Assembly: GCA_914767715.1 (NCBI GenBank)
Contig: OU612066.1
Coordinates: forward strand, 1,929,001-1,993,000
Origin: Membranipora membranacea
Lineage: Eukaryota; Bryozoa; Gymnolaemata; Cheilostomatida; Membraniporidae
Reading direction: 5' to 3'
DNA: 64,000 bases
In this document: positions 57,443 to 64,000 of the stretch, in pieces
How positions within the stretch are numbered: the stretch's first letter is position 1
Layout: the number at the start of each line of letters is the position of its first letter
The notes under the pieces: generated by a model
Databases searched by the model: none
Told to the model about the DNA's origin: nothing
The model's input: the letters and a program-made list of their open reading frames with translations, nothing else
Made by a program: the position numbers and the translations under genes

Positions 57443-60400
57443 ATGGCATGTGACTTTTTCCACCCTAATATCGGGGGTGTGGAGAGCCATATATACCAGC
57501 TATCCCAGTGTTTGATACAGAGAGGTCATAAGGTTATAGTTATTACTCATCAGTATGGTCAGCGTAAGGGAGTGCGTCACATGAACGGTAATCTGAAGGT
57601 GAGTACTAATAAGACAATATGTATATAAGACTGACCTACCACCCTGGTCTGACACAAACTTCTTATGATGATTCCAGGTAGCTGTTTGAGAAATGACATC
57701 CAAACTCGATTCCATATTGATTTAAACTGTCATGATCTACAGGGAAGACCTTTATTAATCCTACTATCTAATACTTTACTACATTCTGTGTAGTTAGAAT
57801 TCGTCCTGCTCTCTGACTTTTCCGGTGGAATTCATATAACTATTCATACAAACACTCATTTTGGGCAACGACTGTATTTGTATCAATTTTAGATTGCATT
57901 TTATCTGCATTGATGTCAGGCTAATGGAACAACTGAAAATAAGATGTAAAGTATATATATTGCCTTGGTTCTGAGTTCTCTGGTATAAAATAAATAGAAC
58001 TAGATATTTAAAAGAAGTTTTAAAAAAAACGATTTTTCAGCATATTATGTGACTATAGTATAGATGCTGCTCTCTGTGGATTGTTCCATCTGAGCGTATG
58101 TTGACATGTCTCTAGTTGGGCGTCTGTCAGGTAAGGCACATGCATTGTTATAGTAGCACTGTGTGCCCTGCTGCTCTACCGGCCGATCATTCTTAGATCT
58201 CAGTGTACCATATGTATCTGAGGTCAACAACTGGCTCTGAATCTCTCTACGATCATCGTCATATCTCTTCAGTGTGACGTCACCCATCATCATGTAACTG
58301 GCACCGAAGCTAGCACCAAGGCTCGATCTCATAGGCTCCGGCATATCCTCTGGCTGCTCATATAGAACCTCATTAAATGCTGCGTTATTGTATAGCTGTG
58401 TAGTAAGTGTGGGTTTGGGAGGCGGCTCACTGACTGATGCCGAGTGATTGACATAGTAGACTGATTCCCGAGATATGGTGATAGCTGGGTTATTGTTATA
58501 AATATTCTGGGTATGTCGAGGGGAAGGCACACTAGGATCTAACATTGAGGACGGTTTGACTACGCTTATTCTCTGGTTTTGTTTCTTTCTTGATTGTCGG
58601 CAGCGAAGTGTGATTAGTATTATAAGGATGATTATTCCAATGAAACATGGCAGTCCAAGCGACAGCCCCAAAACTACAATATCATGTACAGCAGTGAAAT
58701 CAACAGTTCAGTTCAAGGAAGCAATGACTGCATCCATGATTATGAAATATTACTGCATTGATAAAGAGACATTTAATACTATGCTTTCATAAATTTTAAT
58801 GAAATGATTGTCTAACAGAGAGAGTAGCCTTGATTCATATCGTCACTACTGCAATCGAATGTTTGTTCTGCTGCAAATGAGACTTACTGAATTTAATATT
58901 AGAAGTTAGTGGTCCTTCATTCTTGTCCGCTTGTGGGGTTGAAGCTTCTAGATTAATGTTCCCAACATCTACATTTTCTGATAGGATAGTGTTGTAATCA
59001 TCTATATCAAAAGAAACTATTGTATATATTATGTACATAAAATATTGCAACACATACCCTGGTCATACACTTGGCAATTGTTTTGCCAGAAGATTTAATT
59101 TTTCTACGATTGGATGATATTAGGAGCAGGTAGTTTTTTGAAGCACACGATGCAGACTGAGGGACTCTTACACTTTGTATAATCAAACTCACCTGATTTT
59201 ATTCTCTCTGTCACTAATTCTACTCCACTGATTTCTGTTGTGTGATTTCCAATTGCATTTAATGTTACATCTGTAATAAAAGTTTTGAATGTTTTGCTGA
59301 TGTATATACATGTGCTTTGATTAAGCAAAGTGCTGGTAATGTATGAGCGCATAAATCAGTTTTAATCAGTATAACATAACACAAGAATTCAAAACGGGGC
59401 TAACCATATAAATAGAGTTGTCTTCTGCTCTCCATAGACCAGATAACTAGGGGGGGGCATCGCTCTATTCAAACCACTAGTTTGATCAGGGAGTTTGGTC
59501 CCAAACTCCCTGGTTTGATGTGCCTGGTGTATAAAAATATGACTTTTATTTCCTTGCCTGAACATGACAGGTTTGCATTGTCCCATGAGTAGAAGCTATT
59601 AGAATTCTGACATGTCACAATTGTGCTTGTTTCACCAACTGATAGTCTGAGTCCTTCGACACAGTATACCCTGGCTGTATATGATACTGTCGTTTGGTTA
59701 AATGGGTCCACTTTCATTCTTAGGCCATTCCCATCATCTGCACTTTGTGTGCCATTTTCTAGGCATATGTTGATAAAAGAACTATGCCTTAGTATATCCT
59801 CAAATGCACAACCAAGAGCTGAAAAGGTAGAAAGAAAAAAATTGATTGGTAATAATGCACACATAGACAGTCTCAGATGTCTCGATAACTGTGACATCTG
59901 ATACATGTAATTATGTCCCAAACAAGACTCCTCGCCCGCTTTATTACTCTGCTTTTCTTGGTATTTTTGATTCGCTGGTTTTGATCTCTGAAGTAACAAT
60001 TTGTATGGAAGTTATTGTTGAAGAGCAGCTGACTTTGGCGTCTTACCTTTGACCTCAAATATGACCAGCTGATATCCATCTGTTGTATGGTCTCCTCTTA
60101 GAAGTGACTCCCAGTACCCTCTTTTCTCATGACTTGACACAGTGACCATGTTAGAGTCTAGCTCAACTGATTTGAAGGTGTTCATAATGCCGGATTTAAC
60201 CTTCACTGCTTCAGCTGTCAAAATAATCCCAACCTTGGCTGATTGAAGTGAGAGACTTTCAAAATCAGACAGCTGAAATATAGGTACTGATGGGATCTAT
60301 GTCTTATGCTGTTAATGCATACAGCTTTTTGAGGGGGTTTAAAGTTTATACATTCTTTGTATTCTCTCCACTCCTGGAATATCTTATGATAAAGAGGATA

Positions 60401-63400
60401 TCGGGAGACCAGCCATAGAATTCTCATAAGGTATATGTATATATATATATATATATATAAATATATATGAAGTATGAATAACAATTGTTTGAGAAAATCT
60501 GATGGCTGTAGCTTTAGATAGTCTTCAGTCAGGTGGTTGTCTCACTAATCACAGACGATACAACCTGCTGCCTTTCTTTCTGATCTAAGTATCTTCCACA
60601 CTTTTTGTTTGGTCAGCCAGTGGCACATGATTATCTCAGCAGTGTATGTACTTACATGCGTCGTATTTGAGACCTCTATTGATAGCTATAAAGCTGTCAG
60701 ATTTTTCCCAGGAGAATCTCACTACAATGGCTGTCACCATCAGTTTGGTACCATGTGGTGACACAAAGGACTGACAGAAGTCTCTCAGGTCTGCCTCTGT
60801 TACAGCTCTCAACGTTCTCATCTCAGTCATTATCTCCTTAGTACCTGTCAGTTATTGCGAAGGAATCTATACAGGGGTTATGGATGACTATTCCGCACGT
60901 AGTTTATCAGTACATAAGATCAACAATCAACAACTCAGGCAAAAACTTGTCAGCCTCTCATAAAAAGAAACCCTTTCATCATTATTCTCCTTTCTTGTCA
61001 GCTACCTCTTGGCTGCCAATGTATGCATTGGTTAAACGATGGTGTTTGTAGCTAGTGTGATTAGTATATACTTACATTGCCTGCTGCATCTGACCTGTGA
61101 TATCAACATGCAGCCAACAACAACCAATAACAGAAACAGATTATTTATCCCTGCCATGTTTTATTTCTCATCTTGCCTATCCCTCTGTACTGGTTCACTT
61201 TGTCTCTCCGTGTGATTGTTGATTACTCACAGTCCAAATTACGATTAATAACTCCATATCCCACTAAACCATTGTGTGAGGACTAGATAACAAGCGAAAC
61301 AATTGTGCTTATTGTGGAACCCTCAAATCTCGTCCTTATCTGTACATGGGTATATTAATGAAAATATTGATGAAGCCATCCATATTGATACCAAAATCCA
61401 TATTATGTTAGCTAAAGAAGATCAAGTTGTTTTATCAGAAATTATTGTGTTGTTTTCAAAAAATACACAGTAGACTCTCTAGCAAAAAACAAATATTGTA
61501 GCTTATCGCTATATTAACCACTTTCATAGTTCTTTCCTACATAGCTTGAATACCTATGTATGGTAGGGTCCTAATAAGTTATGATATGCTAGCTTTTAAA
61601 AGGAACGACTTGGCATTCAAGTTTCATTAAAAACTCAGTTTTAATTTCTTCGGTAATATAGTTGATCCCCATGATAGCAGATTGCAAACTATGTCTCATT
61701 CTTTCTTTCATCCCAGATCATTTTCCAGTACTAACCATTTCTATTGCTGTTGATCTTTTTTAGGTATACTATCTGCCGTTTAAGACGTTTTACAGACAGG
61801 TTATATTCCCGAGTGTGCTGAGTACATTACCAATTATAAGAGATATAATCATCAGGGAACAGATAGATATCATACACGGACATTCTGTGAGTTCATTATA
61901 ATATGTAAAACTCAAAAGCCCAAATCCTACATAACCAGATTCTCATATCAGAGTAGACGAATGGTTCTGCAGTTAAGTCATTGCGCCTAAGCAACAGATG
62001 GAGAGAGGACAACTCTCAGACAGCATTTTCGGAAACTGCATCTTAAATTGGTCTTCACACTGAAATCAGTGTATAGCTGTCAAAGCAGTGATCACAAACA
62101 TGGGGCTCACAGTTTGTGTGATGACTAGTCATGTATTTCATTATCTTATCTCTGATGTTTGATTCATAATCATTATTTTCTGTGTATTTTTCTATAAGTC
62201 ATTCTCGACTCTGGCACACGAGGCACTATTCCATGCAGCTGTTCTTGGAGTAAGGTCGGTGTTCACAGATCACTCACTGTTTGGATTTGCAGATGGCAGC
62301 TCAATACTTACCAACAATGTGCTCAAGTTCTCACTCAGCAGTATCAATCATACTATATGTGTGTCTAACACTGCGTGAGTATCCCAGTCATAGATAGTCT
62401 CAGTATACAACTACTCAACTATGTCTGTGAACCACTCGTCACCTGATCTTGCAAACTTTGTGTTAATCTCAATAAATTTAAAATTCAGTCATTAGTGAGG
62501 AGGGGTCGTCCTGATCCAGAGAGGGCCCTGACTGCTAGACTAGATAATGCTAGGTGTGGCTATTTTTAGTCAGTACATAACTTCACACTGGGTGGTCAGA
62601 GAAACTCAAAATCTGGACGGATAGATTTAAATATACATAGAAAGTATTAATATTTAGTCCAATATTGTCGCATCAGAGCCCCCCCTCTCCTATTCTAATG
62701 ACATTTAAACAAAGAGGAAGACATTTTTTACCAAAGCGTGTGGAAATCTCAGTTATATTTAATTTCTTGTATTTTATTTAATATCAGGAGAGAGAACACA
62801 GTATTAAGATCTCATCAGCATCCTAAACATGTATCAGTCATTCCTAACGCCATAGAGGCATCTAAATTCCAGCCCAACATTTCAGCTCGACCTAAAGATA
62901 AAAGTAAGCGAGAAATAAACTCAACACAATCATCTGTTGCTTTCTGATCGTCCGACTGTGCTCCCACCGTCCCTGCCTCACTTATCTCTTAGTTGGATCA
63001 AAAAGGGATTTGGTCCCAAACTCCCTGGATTAAGTTTAATACAATCTGCCTGCATTTGGAGTTGCACTCCTTGGAAATACCGCCGGTGCGCCTGAGTTAA
63101 AAATTGGATCAAACTTTAATTATGTAATTATTGTAATTATTCAATAAAGTATAATTTGGATATTAAATCAGTCACTGTGACACCAATAACCAATGATTAT
63201 AACCTTGGGTGTGTAAGACATTTGATGTATTTATCGTATTTATCGTATTGATGTGTCTATTACAGTAGTTATAGTTGTAATGAGTCGACTTGTATACAGA
63301 CGAGGCACTGATCTACTGACTACAGTAATTCCATATCTCTGTAATAAATATCCACAGATACAGTTTCTTATAGGTAAGTCTCTACACTATGGACTCGTAT

Positions 63401-64000
63401 TAATTAAATAAGAACTATAGAACAATGTTGAATGTGATGATGGAAATTAACCAAGCAACTTTCATTAAATAGAAACGGCTGTCATGGTATATTTCATTTA
63501 CATGCTGAACTATTTTGGCTGTACATGGTCAACTTTATCTTGTGGTTTACTTAATATAATAAAGCTGTTATTAGTTTGAAATTCTATACCATAGAGAGAA
63601 GAAGCATTATTCATTTATTCACAATCTCAACACGTAATTTTTTACTGTGCTGAGCCTATTGTTAACGTAATTGCCATGATACATGATTCTACATGCACAC
63701 ACATATACTGTAAGTTGTTATAATTCAGGTGGGGATGGAGATAAAAGGATATTATTAGAAGAAATAAGAGAACAATATAGTCTACATAGTCGAGTCAAAC
63801 TTCTCGGCCTTGTAAAACATGAAAACGTCAGACAAGTATGTGATTTTTATTGTATAAATTTGATCATGTTTTGTGGGACACGGTAGTCTGGGCTTCAGAC
63901 CAAACATGGATGGCCTTGTCAGTATACACCGGTAACTGGAATATCTCACTATGATGTTGGTTATATTGGCTATTACTCATGCTTGTATAGTGTATATAAG
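57443..64000 (+). CDS. PIGA: PIGA, catalytic subunit of GPI-GlcNAc transferase (3' end outside window)
   Basis: Transfers GlcNAc from UDP-GlcNAc to phosphatidylinositol, the first step of GPI-anchor synthesis, at the ER membrane. Exons seen: 57443-57598, 61764-61886, 62199-62374, 62788-62903, 63266-63373 and 63729-63835, all in frame. The GT4-family N-terminal half is clear: [81 protein letters not shown] and [18 protein letters not shown] match human PIGA. The EX7E region and the C-terminal membrane anchor lie beyond the window. The first recognised exon starts one base before its ATG (57442 is T), so either translation starts at 57443 or a short upstream coding exon supplies the codon before it, as in human (..IC-MVSDFF). 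Intron 1 (57599-61763) contains a complete gene on the other strand. Confidence 0.95.
58045..61157 (-). CDS. Single-pass receptor-like protein with sushi-like domain and SH2-motif tail, nested in PIGA intron 1
   Basis: Seven exons: 61157-61076, 60844-60656, 60214-60047, 59818-59558, 59270-59193, 59001-58888 and 58673-58045; 506 aa. It starts [20 protein letters not shown], a signal peptide. Exon 4 has a sushi/CCP-like pattern ([35 protein letters not shown]). The membrane helix begins near residue 300 ([17 protein letters not shown]) and is followed by RCRQSRKK. The tail of about 184 residues has many tyrosines: YxN (GRB2-type) at 356, 371, 392, 471 and 472; YxxM (PI3K-type) at 424 and 490; the ITIM-like SIYTIV at 502; and a PPPKP SH3 site. 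Every intron is phase 1, typical of modular extracellular proteins. One donor is GC (59557-59556). A signalling receptor is likely; the ligand is unknown and the first 150 residues match nothing I recognise. Confidence 0.82.
59475..59520. repeat. Short hairpin with AAACTCCCTG motif
   Basis: ATCAGGGAGTTTGGTCCCAA and CCAAACTCCCTGGTTTGAT form a tight hairpin in an intron of the nested receptor gene. Same motif as at 30283 and 63010. Confidence 0.65.

Noticed and set aside
1-64000. CRISPR arrays, bacterial operons or prophage
   Set aside because: Intron-containing animal genes throughout; the tandem arrays lack unique spacers and no bacterial gene organisation is seen.

Overview
This is a stretch of animal nuclear DNA, AT-rich (I judge roughly 35-38% GC by eye, not counted). 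Its protein-coding genes are split into many short exons with GT-AG introns of a few hundred to a few thousand bases. Glyoxalase II, a class I PI-transfer protein, a TRAFD1-type zinc-finger protein and PIGA point to a metazoan. The high load of palindromic MITEs, the compact exons and a receptor with a tyrosine-rich tail suggest an invertebrate, possibly a sponge or another early-branching lineage, but I cannot name the species.

Layout: 1-1502 (-), the first two coding exons of HAGH (glyoxalase II), cut by the left edge. 1503-5804, a divergent intergenic region full of mobile elements: a TA-flanked MITE, a 678-bp TTAA-flanked palindrome, a LINE remnant, a third MITE and a tRNA-like Pol III unit. 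5805-12849 (+), a complete class I phosphatidylinositol transfer protein gene with a 21-bp minisatellite in intron 1 and two 100-bp versions of one exon. 12850-16679, tandem repeats (about 430 bp and 94 bp). 16680-24616 (-), an unrecognised six-exon gene. 26463-35251 (+), a nine-exon TRAFD1-like gene whose intron 7 holds a 2.46-kb fold-back element with an 8-bp target duplication. 37216-49907 (-), a fourteen-exon ankyrin-like gene of about 797 residues. 49908-57442, no gene seen, but several hairpins including a perfect 224-bp palindrome. 57443 to the right edge (+), PIGA, cut at the 3' end. Its 4.2-kb first intron contains, on the opposite strand, a complete seven-exon gene for a single-pass receptor-like protein with a sushi-like domain and a tail rich in SH2-binding motifs (58045-61157).

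All exon models were built by hand from splice consensus, reading-frame continuity and, where known, family similarity. Each complete model closes in frame (PITP 270 aa, unknown gene 268 aa, TRAFD1-like 584 aa, ankyrin-like 797 aa, nested receptor 506 aa). The genes do not form an operon. PITP and PIGA both handle phosphatidylinositol, but nothing here shows that they are linked in function.

The most notable observations are the mutually exclusive-looking exon pair in the PITP lipid-binding core, the receptor nested inside PIGA, the 2.46-kb fold-back element, the perfect palindrome, and the tRNA-like unit carried inside a terminal-inverted-repeat element.
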